From contig CM042085.1 in assembly GCA_023512835.1 (NCBI GenBank), positions 29,471,812 to 29,535,811 on the forward strand: 64,000 bases of DNA, in the 5' to 3' direction. The notes below the pieces were generated by a model. It was not told the origin of the DNA. It did not search any database and worked only from the letters and a program-made list of their open reading frames with translations. Shown here one piece after another: positions 21,475 through 35,954 of the stretch. Position 1 is the first letter of the stretch. Each line of letters opens with the position of its first letter. Origin of the DNA: Taxillus chinensis (lineage: Eukaryota > Streptophyta > Magnoliopsida > Santalales > Loranthaceae). The translations under genes and the position numbers were made by a program.

Positions 21475-21745
21475 TGAACCCCGTTGGACTCCTTCAGCCA
21501 CAGCCCATCCCGTGCGAGTATGGAATGACATCACATTAAATTTTATCGAGGGTCTTCCAATAACCATTATGGTGGTTGTTGACAGGTTAAGTAAATTGGT
21601 GCATTTTTTCCTTGACTCATCTATTTACTTCCAAAACCATGGACGATAAATTTAAGGAAGGAATTGTTAAACTCTACGGCATGCCCCAGTCCGTGATTAG
21701 CAACCATGATCCAATTTTTATTACTAAAAACTCCATTCTAGGTGC
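21475..21745 (+). pseudogene. Gypsy integrase relic
   Basis: The plus-strand translation, across several frame shifts, reads as an integrase core: a GLLQPQPIP lead-in, a WNDIT block (first Asp region), VVVDRLSK-like text near 21575 and a KLYGMPQSVISNHDP block near 21672-21720. In the last block the catalytic SDxD is altered to SNHD. Only the core fragment remains; no LTR, RT or chromodomain is seen nearby. Confidence 0.6.
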
Positions 21746-22531
21746 TATATCACTACTTTAACAACTCAAGTGTAACTCACCAACTCAAAATCGCATGAAG
21801 CAAGTCGCAGACACAAGCGGCAAAATATTTCATTCAAAATTGGCAACCAGATTTTTTTGAAGCTCCATTCTTATTATCAACAAACAACTTTTATTCAAGT
21901 GCATAATTTGTTAAGGGAATGTTGGATAATTCAAGTGCATAATTTCTTGCATTAACAAACAACTAAATCTCAAATATGTTGGATAATTTGATAAGGGAAT
22001 GTGCTGCATATTCTGTTACGGGAGGAAAGCCAAATATATTGGTTGCGCAAGAGTTGTATATCGCACGTTGGGTTGATCTATCTTTTACGTTTGGTATTTT
22101 GTTACAAAAAGTTACCTATTATTCTGGTGTGTGATTTTGCTATTTAAGTAGACAAGAATTACACATAAAGGCATAAAAAATAATGAATTAAATTGTGGTC
22201 ATTGTCACCCAAAGTAAACTATTTAATTTCAACAATTAATTTTAGCTGCTCTAGGCCTATCACCCAATAGAAAGTCTCGAAGATAAAAGTATGAAATATT
22301 TATATAAATTGTAATAAGAAGGAAGCCTCAAAGAGAAGGCATAAAGTTAGAGTATCAACATGTAAGTTTATCAACAAGGGAACTTTCCAGAAGTTCAAAG
22401 ATCAAGTGTAAAGCATTATATACAAAACTTTTACCCCCCAATAAAAATATTTATAAAAAAACTCTAGTAAAGGGTGGAAAAAGGGGAGATAAGTCGTGAG
22501 AGATTCTCGTCCCTATTTTTTATGAAGCTAC
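21746..22531. other. AT-rich stretch, nothing recognised
   Basis: A duplicated phrase (ATTCAAGTGCATAATTT near 21892 and 21928) is visible. No coding frame of substance. Confidence 0.4.
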
Positions 22532-22915
22532 ATGTCATGGGGTTAGGGTTTTCACCAATGGGGCACTTGGTCACCCTAGTGGATACTTTAAGTAAGCCTA
22601 ACCGTCAGGGCATATGTAGACTAATTTGGCCCTGCCTTGGGCTCATCAAGAGAACGGCTCCAGTTCTCAACCAGTTTATGTAGGGATAGTCAAATCCTCT
22701 CTTCATTGTCAAGTCTTCAATTAGTAGCATGCTCTCCGTATTTAAACTTTGAAGGGGCTCCCATCAATCTCTTGCACAAACGGCCTTGGAGCCTTTCTCA
22801 TCCGCACCAGCTACGCTTTCCGCTTTACCCTTCATCAAATAGCACAAACATCCTATGGGTCGCGCCACATAAAAGACGTTTGTCGACACCAAGTTGCTCA
22901 AAATGTGACGTCATC
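22532..22915 (+). repeat. Diverged direct repeat, copy 1
   Basis: Begins CATGGGGTTAGGGTTTTCAC and aligns along its length with 23216-23607, sharing GCCTAACCGTCAGGGCA, AACGGCTC, GGGATAG and GAAGGGGCTC blocks. The two copies start about 684 bases apart. The short open frames in both are shared non-coding sequence. Confidence 0.75.
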
Positions 22916-23215
22916 CTCCACTCGATTCTCACAATGTCCTCATTGGGCCATCAAGATAAGCTCATAAGAATCAAGATCGCCCAACGTGCTCCTTATGACT
23001 CCCATAATGCCACTCTATCCCTTCAACTTGGATACTCCACCTTGGAACATCTTCCAGTAACTTGGTGAACACAATGCATGCAAGACCTTCACCTGGTTGG
23101 ACTCTATCTCTTGGGGGCTCCCTCCCTATTTGGGATTAAGGACCACACATTGTAGATCACGAGAGTGCTAGGCAAGCTTAGGGATACGAGCCGCAACCGC
23201 TATGGTACTACTTTA

Positions 23216-23607
23216 TCATGGGGTTAGGGTTTTCACCCATGTGGCACTTGGTGACCCTAGTAGATTCTCTAAGTATGCCTAACCGTCAGGGCACACATAA
23301 ATGGGTTTCGCCCTGGTTTGGACTTAGCAGAAAAACGGCTCTACTTCTTTCCAGTTTGTATAGGGATAGCCAAATTCCTTCTTCATCATCAAGTGCTCAA
23401 CTAGCAGCGTGCTTTCTGTATTTAACTGGGTTGACACATCTAAACTCTGAAGGGGCTCACATTGATCTCCCGTATGAACGGTCTAGAGCCTTTTCCATCT
23501 GTACCAGCTACGTTTTCTATCTTGCTTGTCCTCAAGTAGCACATACATCCACTAGGTCGCACCACATGAGAGACGCCCGCCAACACCACACTACTTGGGG
23601 CGTGACA
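23216..23607 (+). repeat. Diverged direct repeat, copy 2, with an LTR-like end
   Basis: Homologous to 22532-22915. It ends ACTACTTGGGGCGTGACA, the complement of a TGTCACGCCCC LTR terminus, so the pair is probably LTR-derived. No internal retroelement coding sequence remains between the copies. Confidence 0.65.
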
Positions 23608-24766
23608 TATAGTCTGAAAATATAAAGACAATCTATCCGTAAGTTTTAGATAACTGTTCCCACTTTTCCAAGAATCAAAATAACCTAACATATTCTCAAC
23701 ATTTTTTATTATGTAAATTTCACAAAATAATGGTAACATTGACCACCATAGAGTAAAATGGAATTTTGAAAATCAATTGTATCTATACAAAAAGAATGTT
23801 TTCTTGACTTCTTACTACTCACTACCCAACTCATCACCCATGTCAAATACAACAATTCTCGCCACTTCTCAACACTTGGTCGGAAAAGTTAAAACACAAA
23901 AAATGCCAAGAAAATGTAAGAAAAGCAGGTTTAAAGAGATAATTCTAAAATTTATAGACCTATATCCTTTTAGTGGGAGTGGAAATTCTATGGAAAATAT
24001 ATGAAGTGTGGAGAAAATACGAAAAAAATATTTTTAATTGTTTGGGAAGGAGTGAAGAATGATGGGTGAAAAAAATATATGTAAAAGTTATGAAAAACAA
24101 AGATTAATTTTATGAAAATTCAAATGGTAAGATTTCCTATGAAAAACTATTAAAATTATAAAACTATCCTTTTTCACATATTACATAAATTTACATAATT
24201 ATATTCATAATGTTAAAAATAATATTTCAAACAATATTATATTTTTTCTTGTTTTTTTCTTATCACAATTAAATTATAAAAAATACTTTTTTTTACCTCA
24301 TTTTTACCCCAACCAAACAACATTTTCTTTTACCTTTTTTCTCTCCATCATTTTTCTTTTCACTCATTTTCACCTAAAATTCTTTCACCTCTTTTCTATC
24401 CTTTGCCAAACAAAATGATAAGTTGTTCGAGACAACATATTATATATACTTTATTCATGCCTATTTGTTTCCCTTTCCCCCTTATTCAGGCGATGGATCC
24501 CTCTCCCTTAATTTGGCTAGGCTCCATGAGGTATAGCACACCTCTGTTAGATTATTGAAAGAAAAATTAAATAAATTAATACATCTTCGCGGAAAGGCAT
24601 ACTATAACCAATAGTTGTGTCCTTTGAAATGTTACCTTTTCATAGATAGACACACCATTACCAAGAAGTGTCCTTTAAGATGAAAAATTATCAATGGCAA
24701 CTCTTAGGCATACTATTACCAAGAAATATGTCCTTAAGGATGAAAAGCTATCAATGACAACTCTTA
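23608..24766. other. AT-rich stretch, possible eroded MITE
   Basis: About 24300-24412 holds CCAACCAAACAAC...CACCTAAAATTCTTTCACC...GCCAAACAAAATG. A similar CACCCATTTTTTCATCTAAAATTTTT phrase lies near 28180, suggesting two eroded members of one AT-rich element family. A duplicated phrase (CCAAGAA...TGTCCTT near 24660 and 24718) is also present. Confidence 0.3.
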
Positions 24767-25401
24767 TGGCTTGTTTGGTACATGAGAATAAATTGTAAGG
24801 AATGAAATTAACGCGAGAATGATTCATTACCTTACCTATGACTGGTATACAATATTATGAAAAGGGTATTTTTTGAAACATTACAAAAGGATCCACAAAA
24901 CACCTGTCTTCGTCAAACACCTACATCTTCAACAACCCGCTGTCACCGCACTAGCCTGTCATCGTTGTCACCCTAGCCTGCCACCATCATTGCACTGGCT
25001 TGCCTAATGTCATCGTCGCTCTGGCCTACCGCAGTTATTTCCTTAGCCTGTCGTCCTTGCTCTTGCCTACTGCCATTGTCGCCCTAGCCTGCTGCCATCG
25101 TCTCCCTAGCTTGTTATCGTCGTCTCCCTGCCCTGTTGCCATCGTCAAGCCTGCCTTCCTCTAGATCTACGTCAGACTGCCTTCCCTATGATGGATGGTT
25201 AAAGGGTATAATTGTAAAGTTGATTACCCTATATAAGGTAATGACTCAATACCATGGGGTTGAGGGTAATCAATATTACCTTATTTATGGTAATCTTCAT
25301 CCCAACGTAATGGACCATTACCTTCTCTTATGCGTATCATATGTGGGAATGAAAATGGATTTCAGTCCATTGCATTCCATTCCCATATACCAAATGTGCC
25401 A
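24767..25401. mobile_element. PIF/Harbinger (Tourist-like) MITE
   Basis: Terminal inverted repeats TGGCTTGTTTGGTA (left) and TGGCACATTTGGTA (right, reverse complement), continuing with imperfect pairing for about 45 bases. The 3-bp target duplication TTA is at 24764-24766 and 25402-25404, as expected for PIF/Harbinger. No transposase is present, so it is non-autonomous. The interior holds a codon-like GCC/ATCGTC minisatellite. The element at the window start is a relative. Confidence 0.78.
24915..25150. repeat. Imperfect ~27-bp minisatellite inside the MITE
   Basis: Variants of GCCCTAGCCTGCTGCCATCGTC recur about nine times with drift. It lies in the same internal position as the 55-bp C-rich repeat of the element at 1-445, although the two units differ in sequence. 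Confidence 0.65.
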
Positions 25402-25404
25402 TTA

Positions 25405-25875
25405 AGGCCATTGTCAAGGTTCATTCTATTATTCATCAAATCATTCAACTTTTTCCCTTCTTTCAAGTTAGTAATATTAGCATATACAAAGAGAGAAATA
25501 TTGTCTTTTGGTTCACTATAATTATAGATTGCAATGTTTGCTTCTATAATTGAAGAATCAAATTATTATGAGAGGCAAATGATGTTTATAACCTTAAGCA
25601 CTAGTGAAGGGATAAACTTTGTCTTAAGAAGATAGTATTAAACATTAAATTTAATTTAACTTTTTAATTAATTTAATTCTAAAATTTACGTGTCAGTATT
25701 TAATCCATTTAAATTTCTTTAAATCAACACTTTTGTTATATTAACCAACGACCTCTCCTACCCCAGTGAAGTTGAAGCCATCTTCGTTCATGTATCTTTC
25801 GATTAAATAATAAGTGATAAGTAATTTTTTTGCCCTTGGTGTTACCTCACCTCCTCGTAGCTGCTTACTAATTAA
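25405..25875. other. AT-rich spacer between two elements
   Basis: No gene, repeat or element boundary recognised. Confidence 0.4.
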
Positions 25876-27061
<1,186 letters not shown>

Positions 27062-27146
27062 CCGATTAACGTTATCATCATCCATGACTTTTTGTTTAGG
27101 CACCATTTATTAAATTTATGTAACTATATTTCCAACCGCCATTTAG

Positions 27147-27742
27147 AGGTGTAAAACAGTCTCAAGCTCGCAGGTTTGGCCCGCGGGTTTATGGGCTTGG
27201 AGTGGACCGGGCCGATCAAGGCTTGGTCCATTTAAATGCAAGCCTAAATGGCGCGCCCCATTTAGGCCCGGTCCGTGTGGGCATAGGCTGGCCCACTGCC
27301 TTTTTATTTTTATTTTGATTTTTATTTTGTATCTCTGGATACATTAAAATTTATTGCATATATTATATTATAAAACTTTAATTGAGTAATTAGATTTTAT
27401 ATTTTATGCAAATAGTACATTTTTTTTAATATGAAAAGACTTAATGATATATTTGATTATGTATAATATATTAAAATTATTTAATATTATATATGTGAAT
27501 ATCAGAATATTAACCTACTCATCACTCAATATATGAATAATTATAAAATAAAATTAAAACTAATATCGGTTCAATTTAATTATATTGATTAAATTTAAAT
27601 TTTAAAAAAATAAATAAAAATTATGAGAATAAAAATTACAGGCCAGCCCACGAACCTCCGCATTTAAAATACAAGCTTAAATAAACTAATTGGCTTAGCC
27701 CCACTCTGTCACAAGCCAGGCCGAGTCGGCCTGTTTTACCCT
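27147..27742. mobile_element. Putative TIR element with GGCC-rich ends
   Basis: The left end GGTGTAAAACAG, followed by GGCCCGCGGG and GGACCGGGCC phrases, is mirrored at the right by GGCCGAGTCGGCCTGTTTTACCC. The inner 400 bases are AT-rich. Such GGCC-rich ends with TGTAAAACNGG termini are common in plant MITE-type repeats. No clear target duplication was found, so the boundaries are uncertain. Confidence 0.4.
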
Positions 27743-30599
27743 GGTACCGTCATTTGCCAAAATCGGAGGCTATGCGTTACGGCCTTGATCATCACTCCAG
27801 GGGCCAATACCAGAAATATGGCTGAGTTGTTATCGAGACAAATTATTTGTCACTTGATGACTTAACTTGATGCCTCCCCGTTTTGGTAGGTATGAAAAAT
27901 TCGTGGAAAATTGGGGTGACAAGAAAATATATGAAACTGACTAATAAAAAATAATATTGATAAAAAAATTATTTTCAAAAATAATATTTTACATTCGGAT
28001 TCTTTGGTAATATAAAAATATTATTTCATATAATTATATTTTCTTTTCACCCTTTTCTATCCCATCAAACTAAAAAAAAAAATCTTTTCCTTATCTTTTC
28101 CTTATCTTTTCTATCCCATCAACCATGGGATGGGAAACTTTTTTCTACCTTTTTCTTTTCTTTTCTCTTTTTCTCTTTCACCCATTTTTTCATCTAAAAT
28201 TTTTGTAACATTTTTCTATAATTTATGAAACAAAGGAAATAGGTTTCCCGGGAATACCCGGAAATAAAGATGTAATGAATAATTTAGTGCAAGTTGCCGG
28301 AATACCAGACGGATAATTATCACTTTGCTCTCTTAGTTTGCCTTTTTTTTTTTTTTTTAATAACTTATAACAGTAGGCAACGGCTATTAAAACATAATGG
28401 ACATATTTGTTTTGTTCAAAGTCAGAGTTGCGGCGTGGAATGATCCGGATTTTCGTGGATCACTCACTTCATTCAGAAACTATATATATGGAAAGATTAT
28501 TTTGTTTGAACGTGTAGAATATATATATATATATAGATATATCTTAGCTGATATCATTGGTGCACCCATGACATGAGCCTTCACATTTATACCATAGGTT
28601 CCGATGGTGAGGATTCAACGTAGTAATTATTGTCCAATTGAGAATAATGATGCTCTTCCTCGAGAAGATATTATAAGTGCTGGCCACATGCAGATGTGGA
28701 ATTTTTGGCTTGAGGTGGGCACCATGGTCTCTATGTTTCAAAATCGAAATTAAATTTGGGTCTGAGTTGGCATTCATTTAGAAACTCATCATTCAGTGTA
28801 TTTTTCACAAAAGAGAGAGAGAGAGAGAGAGAGAGTTTATTCTTCGTATGAGTGCTGATATGTATGTGCGTGTGTTTGGCCGTAGTACACAAGTTGGAAT
28901 CATCAAGGAAAAAAAAAAGACACAAAGAGGGACCGAAGTATGTAAGGAATTAAAAAGAATCAAAATTCACATATTTAATTATGAATAAATTAATATTTAT
29001 AATATTTTTTTACCCATCTTACGAGCCCTCACCTATATATGCGTTTGTGCTATTTTAAGTGAAATTTAAAGACACGTTAACAATGTCTTTTTTGAAGGTT
29101 AGTCCATTCCAAAAATTCTTTAATTCCAATCTCTTTAATCCCCTAATTCTTTTATGTCTCTCACCAACAAACAAGAATATCCTAATGATTTTAATAAAAA
29201 ATACCATTGAAAGCTCCATCTTAAGGATTTTATAATAAATTTTGCATAGAAAATATTTGCAGGTAACAATTATAAACTATAATGAGTTTGCGGCCCACAT
29301 GAGATGAGTGGTTTTTTTTTTTGGATCCTATCGTATTTGTTACATGATAGTTGGTCACTTAAAAGTTTCCAATCCATGGCTTGAACACCCCAATTTTATG
29401 GTGACCCCATGCTATTTTCATCTCTAGTATTGTCACGGTGAACTTGATAGTAGACCTAGAGATGGGTGTTAGAAACACATCTAGTGGCAAGTCTATGATT
29501 TGCCTCGAACATCAGTTTTTGAGTGGGTATCAGTGCATATGGTATAATGCAATTTTAAAATTATTTTTAAAAATAGTAGGTTCACTTTGGCATACCTTAA
29601 TTTATTAATAATACAACTTTGGAAATAGTTTCAAAAAATGATAGGTATCATATTTAGTTTTAAAAAGTATTTTAATTGTTTATGTTTTTAAATCTAAATT
29701 TTTTAAAATATACACTCTTTTTAAAATACATTTTCTCTCTTACCAAACAAAAATTATTTTTAAATTATAATTCAATATAAATTCAAACATAATTCAAAAA
29801 ATAAAATATAAAAACTAAAACTCATACCAAACATGTTCTATTATTCTCAAATCCAATTTTAGCTCAACAAATAGTGTTCTAAAGTGACTTTCTCTTTGAT
29901 ATTTCTTTCGTTATTTAACAAAACAGGTGCCATAGTTTGTATTGCAAGCATGGTTATTGGTTTTAAATTTTTTTGGCATCATCCATAGGGGTAAGAAGTG
30001 GGCCAACTACCCTTTGAATTCTAACCTTCAAGATCACACAATCGGGCTTGAGAGTTTATAAGGAAGATTTACCATAAAGAAGGTGTAGCAACCAGAGGCA
30101 AATAAAGTCTAGAATATCATTTAGGTGATAATTTAGAATAAGTTATTTATTGCTAATATGAGAGTGGCAATTTAAAGCAAGGATGACAATTACCTAATAA
30201 ATATGTGTCATCAGTAAAAGATGAGGAAATCCATTGTGATGTGTCGTATTTTATTTGAATGGTGGCCTTAATTGTCCTCAGTGGAAGCTGGGCCACCCCA
30301 ACAGATTTAGATATGAGTTCTTCATCAACCTTAGCTGTGACACATGACATCGTGAAAAATTTGAAGGTAAATATTTTTCAATTGTTGTTAGTAGTAATGG
30401 TGTTTATCACACAGATATCACCAAATAATGTAAATTTCCAAAATCATTTTCATCCTAAGACATTGTTTTAGCATAATATAATTGATTTTTTTCTAGGCTC
30501 CATGTCCACTAATTATCACTCATTTATGACACAAGTCTATAATTTTCTTATTGGAATTAAAAATATCTTATATATTGGGGGAAAAAAGGAAAGAAAGAA
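27743..30599. other. AT-rich stretch, nothing coding recognised
   Basis: Contains (TA)n near 28518-28535, (GA)n at about 28814-28835, poly(T) runs near 28346 and 29312, and a possible eroded AT-rich element end near 28140-28230. Short frames here show no family resemblance. Confidence 0.4.
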
Positions 30600-30958
30600 A
30601 GACTATACTATATTTTGTTCCACTTGATGTATAGTGATCTTCCTTTCTTGTTTTGTTATATTTGGATTTGTATTTATTATCTCTTAGACATGGGCCCATA
30701 GAAGTTGTATTATTTTAAATGTATGATATTTGCTTTTAAACTATTATAATATTTGATATATGTCTTTGTGTTATATATTTGTATTGCATTAGAAATGTAT
30801 ATGGATACCCCTTATGTATGATTGTACAGGTGAATCCAGGACACTAACTAAGATGTAATCTATATATGTACTTGTTACCAACCCCTTGACTCTTTGAGTG
30901 TAGACATGGAAAGTCACATACCCAATTTCAGGATTCCTGACATTTGGGGATGTGTTAT
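30600..30958 (+). repeat. LTR relic (U5 end), Tekay-type
   Basis: The right end reads (complement) as a diverged TGTCACGCCCC-type terminus followed by CAAATGTCAGGAATCCTG and an AGGGGTTGGTAAC block. The interior GCCCATAGAAGTTGTATT near 30690 matches GTTCATGAAAGTTGTATT at 33281. The left part is missing or unrecognisable. Confidence 0.6.
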
Positions 30959-31439
30959 AGCCCACCATATAAAATTTAAAGTTACCTCAAAGCTTGGACC
31001 AAAAGTTTATCTGAAAATTAAAAGTGAAAGTTCATTAGCTTTTTCAAACAAAAAGTTCATAAGCTCTTTAAAATCGAAAAAGTTTACAAATCCATTTAAA
31101 CTAAAATTTGGCAACATGGTTTAAATGGCAATTTCTATTGTATGTCCTTTGATTGAAAATTCACTACTTTATTAAACCAACATTTTGCCACTTAACAAAA
31201 CCAAAAGTTTATAACTCTATAACTAGTTAAAATTGAAACTTTGCCATCTCACCAAGCTAAACAATGCCACCACTATGGTGCCCATACCCTCTGCTATGGC
31301 AAGACTCATCTAAAATAGCCAAATTTTGTCCAATTTCATCTTGTTTATGTCCACACCTACACCAAACCAACTCCAAATCACCTAAAAAAAACTATATACT
31401 TTTATATCACATTCAAGCTAAGAAAGCACATATCTATAT

Positions 31440-33549
31440 ATAAAGAATTGTATTTGGAATAACTCAACAGATACTCTTTATTTGGGTTTACAAATATCTA
31501 GATGATGATGTGACCAACAATACGATCATTTTGACAGTAATAGAGCTCAATTTAGAGTTTGGGGCCTCTAAGGGTAATTTTGTTAGATTTACTAGATCTA
31601 AAATATTTGGGTTATTGAATGGGAAAAAACAAAAAAAGGGGGTTCTTGGGGGATTCTTCACACATAAAGCAAGAGAAGAAAGAGAAAGAGAGATAGAGAA
31701 GACAAAGAAAAAGAAGAAGGAAAAGGCTTGATACTTAGGTGGTATAATCAATTCAGTGTGTTTAGCATAGGTGTTTCTGATTCTCTCCATCTCTTCTATA
31801 TCTTTGCTAAGCTTAGAACTTCTGAAAACCATTGATTGATCATGGATTTGAAGATTAAACCCTAAGTTTTGATAGATTGGTGAAAACTAGGGATTTGATG
31901 ATTATTAATTGAAATTGATTATTGTTTGGCTTAAGTTTGATCTATATTGACATAAAACTTGTTAATTTTGATTTCAATTAGCGAAAAGGATAAAATTTTG
32001 ATATTGGATTGGATGAAAATTTGGTTACGCAATAAACTGCAATGAAAACCCAGAATTTGGGAGCTTTTTGTTGCACAACTACAACTAGCCTTCACAATTG
32101 TGGCCTTATGGCTGCGATTGGGAGTCACACTTGATAAATGAAGTATATGATTTAACTTTTGTCCTATGACCATGACCAGTAATTGGGATGTAGGCCTACA
32201 ATCACGGCCATAAGAATTTGATGTGTGGATTAGGGCAGGCACCATGACAATGTGTCACGATTATAGCCTTACAGCCTTGGCCGGCTGTTCCCCCTAATTT
32301 TGCGTATTTATGTTCTAATGTTGAATTTAACTATTTTGGATGGCATTTTGACATGGTTTTCTTGGTGGTAGAAATGTTAAAATTGGTCGATTATTAATGT
32401 TAGTTTTATGACATTTGGACCTATATTATTATTAGATGCCTCATTGTATTCATTTATGGATGTGATGACATTGTAGGTATTGGTTGCCTTGTATCGCTTG
32501 TTTGTTTATGTGATGTATTGGTTGCCTTTTTTAATTGTCTGTTTATATATTGTTGGCATTGGTATTCATGGCTATTGACTTTGGATGTCTTGGAAGATTG
32601 CCCTTATTGTTTCATACGATGGTGAATCTTGTTATTGACTGTCATGTTGTGACTGGCATTGGCCATTGTATTATGATTGGAATTGGCTACCTTGGGAGAG
32701 AACATAGCCCATTTGGTTGCTTTGATGGTCTAGTTGTTGGCATTGGCTACCACAAACCTAGTGTGTTGGCTTCTTAACACTATGTTTAGTCAATGGTTTA
32801 GGAAAGAGTCCCTATATTAGGTTAATAGTTCTATAATGGTTAATTTATATTATTGATTGATATAAGATTTTATTTTTAATGATGTTGTTGGTTGCCTAAC
32901 ATTATTTATAGATTCTCGGATGATAGCCATTTGTTATCTTAGTTATACATGGGAGTGTTCCACAATTATTATGTTTAATTGGTCATATTGGTTGTAAACT
33001 ATATTGTTGATATGCAACTTGGTATAGTTTGGTTTGTAAGGGTAGTCTAGAGTACTACAATAACATGTATAGATTCTATGTTTGGTTACGTTTTGGGTGG
33101 TAGGTGGTATGGAAGGACAGTTCACATACCATGTTTGCCTTATATTGTTTACATGTTTTCAAGTGTTGACAGAGGTTATCTGGTTGAAGTTATATGAGCA
33201 AATTTAAAGTTCTTCTTTGATGTAATATCTAGTTCCCCTGTGTTGATATTTATTGTATTTGTTTAGTTTATGAATACGGGTTCATGAAAGTTGTATTGAA
33301 TTTTTATATGATACATAACTTGTGATATGTTAGTATTGATATATATTACATGTTACTTTGTTATTATTTTTCATTTGATTAGGTATGTACAAGATTAACC
33401 TTGATATATAATTGTACAATTGTGATATTACACTCGTGGTGTAGTCTTATCAAGTATTTAATTGCTTGTCGTTAATCCTTTGACCTTTTGGTTGTAAGCA
33501 TAAGAGTCACTTACCTGGTTCTAGTGCTTTAGAATTTGGGGACGTGGCA
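31440..33549 (+). repeat. Eroded solo LTR, Tekay-type
   Basis: The left part (31466-31600), with ACTCTTTATTTGGGTTT, ATTTTGACAGTAATAGAGCTCAATT and GGGGCCTCTAAGG, aligns with the start of the solo LTR at 53781-54070. The right end GAATTTGGGGACGTGGCA aligns with its end, and AGGTTAA-type spacing is kept over about 2.1 kb. The left boundary is approximate, and no target duplication was identified. It would be transcribed on the plus strand if ever active. Confidence 0.6.
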
Positions 33550-34370
33550 CTATATATATAGCTCTAAATTTGAGTTTTTACAAAATCACCAAAACAATAT
33601 ATATAAATCCTAATTTGTGCCCCCCAAATTTGTCAAACAAATCAATAAGCATGCAATTTTAGACTTCATGAATATAATTTAAGAATCATATATGTATACT
33701 ATATATATGTATATATGCCTTTTGCTTTGATTCACAAATATAGCCTAAAAATAAATAGATAACAAAACCCTACCTCTAAATCTGCCCATGACGGTGATTG
33801 GCAGCATCTCCTACCATTACTTTGGTGACGATGACTGTTGGTTATTACATCAAACAAAAACAAATAGAGAATGTGATAAAGACACTACACCAACACCAAG
33901 GCAAAGTAGCCAAATTCAAGTAGCACGAAACATGAGAGGAGCCATGTGCGAGATGTGGCACCAAGACGGCCACACACGTGGCGCCATGCATGTGACGTCA
34001 CCATGTGCACCGCCACTTGCACTTTTCATATATGTAATATTTGTTATTCTATACTACTTTCCTTATGTAATTTATATTTAAATAAAGTAGGGTTAAATTA
34101 GTTTTTTTTATCATAGTTTCCTTTTGTAATAGGTTTCTAATTCCAAACTACTAGTTATGCTTATAAATAAGTCATGTCAAGGTGATGAGTTATTCATTCA
34201 AATTGACTTTTAGCAATTATAAACTTTCAATTCGAGATTTATTATTATATTTTAGCTTTTTCAGTTAATTAATTGAATTATTTGGATTAAAGTTTGAGTA
34301 TTTAGTTATCTTTCTGTAGATTATTATTAGATCATAGTTAGGGTCATCAATAGAATGCATATGACTAAGA
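33550..34370. other. AT-rich stretch between LTR relics
   Basis: Holds TA-rich words near 33690-33720. The frame at 33788-34081 has no recognised domain. Nothing else is supported. Confidence 0.4.
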
Positions 34371-35895
34371 GAAGCCTCAAAATAGGTCTTTACCTTGGGT
34401 TGATCTTCCTAACTCCGATAAACACCTAAAAGAAAAACAAATATAATGAGAGAAGTGAGCAATCACAACTTGGTAAGGATAATGTCTCCCCAATCAATCC
34501 CAACTCCTAAATTTTATATGCAATGTATATGCATGTGCTCATATAGTGTCTTTAATATAGACAAACAAATCATATAAACCAACACAATTAAGCAGTCATT
34601 TAGGTTAACTCTCATAACTCATTCGAACCACACATGCTCCCTTAATTTTAACCTCTCAAGTTTCCTTAATACTAGTTTCTCTGGCTTCTCGTTTTGGCCT
34701 CTCAAGCTTTCGATCAATAACCACTTCCCAAGCAACACACAAAATATATCAATCAAAATAAGACCACAATTTAACAAAATTTGATTCACATCTCAAAAGA
34801 GGTATCTCACACTTAAGGTAAAAACATTCAACAACACAAAATTTATGACTTTTAAAGCCCTGTAGGGTTAATCACTAGGCTCCCTGTCCTAAAACACTCT
34901 CTTGAGGCCACTCTGGCATATTAAATAAACCCCAAGAATAAAAAGAAGTTCAAACAGGACAAAATGGATAAAAACATTGTGCCAATCACGGTGTCTCCCT
35001 TTCCGGCCATGGCAAGCTTTTGCCTCTAGAACTCTGCATCAATATATTTATGTTGGTTGTGGTGGACCCCAAACCAGCTACACCGAACTCGAACTGGCTG
35101 CGGCAGACCCAATTCCAGCTACGGTGGATCACCTTAGGCTTAACTTTATATCATATGCTCTTTGTCAACTATGGCAGACCAAAACTGAACCTTGTTGAAC
35201 CTAAACCAGCCATAAAGGACCCAAAATTGACTGTGATAACTTTTATTAGAACAGACTTCACTCTTTATCGGCTGTGTCAGACTAAAATGGGCCATGGTTG
35301 GGCTCTAATTTGTTTATAGACAACACGTTGTTAGACGCAATAGATGGGAAGCCGATCGTGGTTGGCCGCGGATGAACATCCAATTCTCATTTTGTAAACC
35401 CAAAGATCCATCCTTTAACACCCCCAAATCACAAAAACTCCTTCCTAAACTCCTCACCATTGGTTTTGGGCACAATATAACAACTCAAAATGCATTTACA
35501 ATGTATATACCGCAATCCAATATTCATATGGGTCATTCCACCAATAAGAATCCAAATGATAAAATTATGGTAGGTTTTAATATAAAAAGAGGTTTAATCT
35601 CCTTATAACAGCCACATATAGATTGCATATAGTTTGAATTCATATCCTGATCATGATTGATTTTGAGTTTGAATCACAAATTCCTTTATTTTCTTCCTTG
35701 CCCCTTGCTTTCTCTCTCTCAATAATGTTTTTCAATAATGTTTCACCCAGCCAAAAATTAGGATTTCCCTTATCGCCTCTCCTTATATATTTTTTGCATT
35801 TATTTAATTAAAAAACTCAAAAATTCCCTCCCAAGACTACAACCCCAACTCCAAATCACGCCAATTATTATCAAAATTATCTGTTTCATTTTCAA
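34371..35895 (-). repeat. Eroded LTR fragment, Tekay-type
   Basis: AAACACCTAAAAGAAAAACAAATATAATG near 34420, GTGAGCAATCACAACTTGGTA near 34456 and AATGTCTCCCC near 34480 match the Tekay LTR at 13345-13420. The right end (35757-35895: AAAATTAGGATTT, CAAAAATTCCCTC, CAAATCACGCCAATTATTATCAAAA) matches the distal part of the same LTR. Both termini are missing. It adjoins the copia element. Confidence 0.7.
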
Positions 35896-35954
35896 ATAAC
35901 AACTTATACACAAAATATATTAAAAAAAGTTAGAAATTAATTGAATTTTATTAT

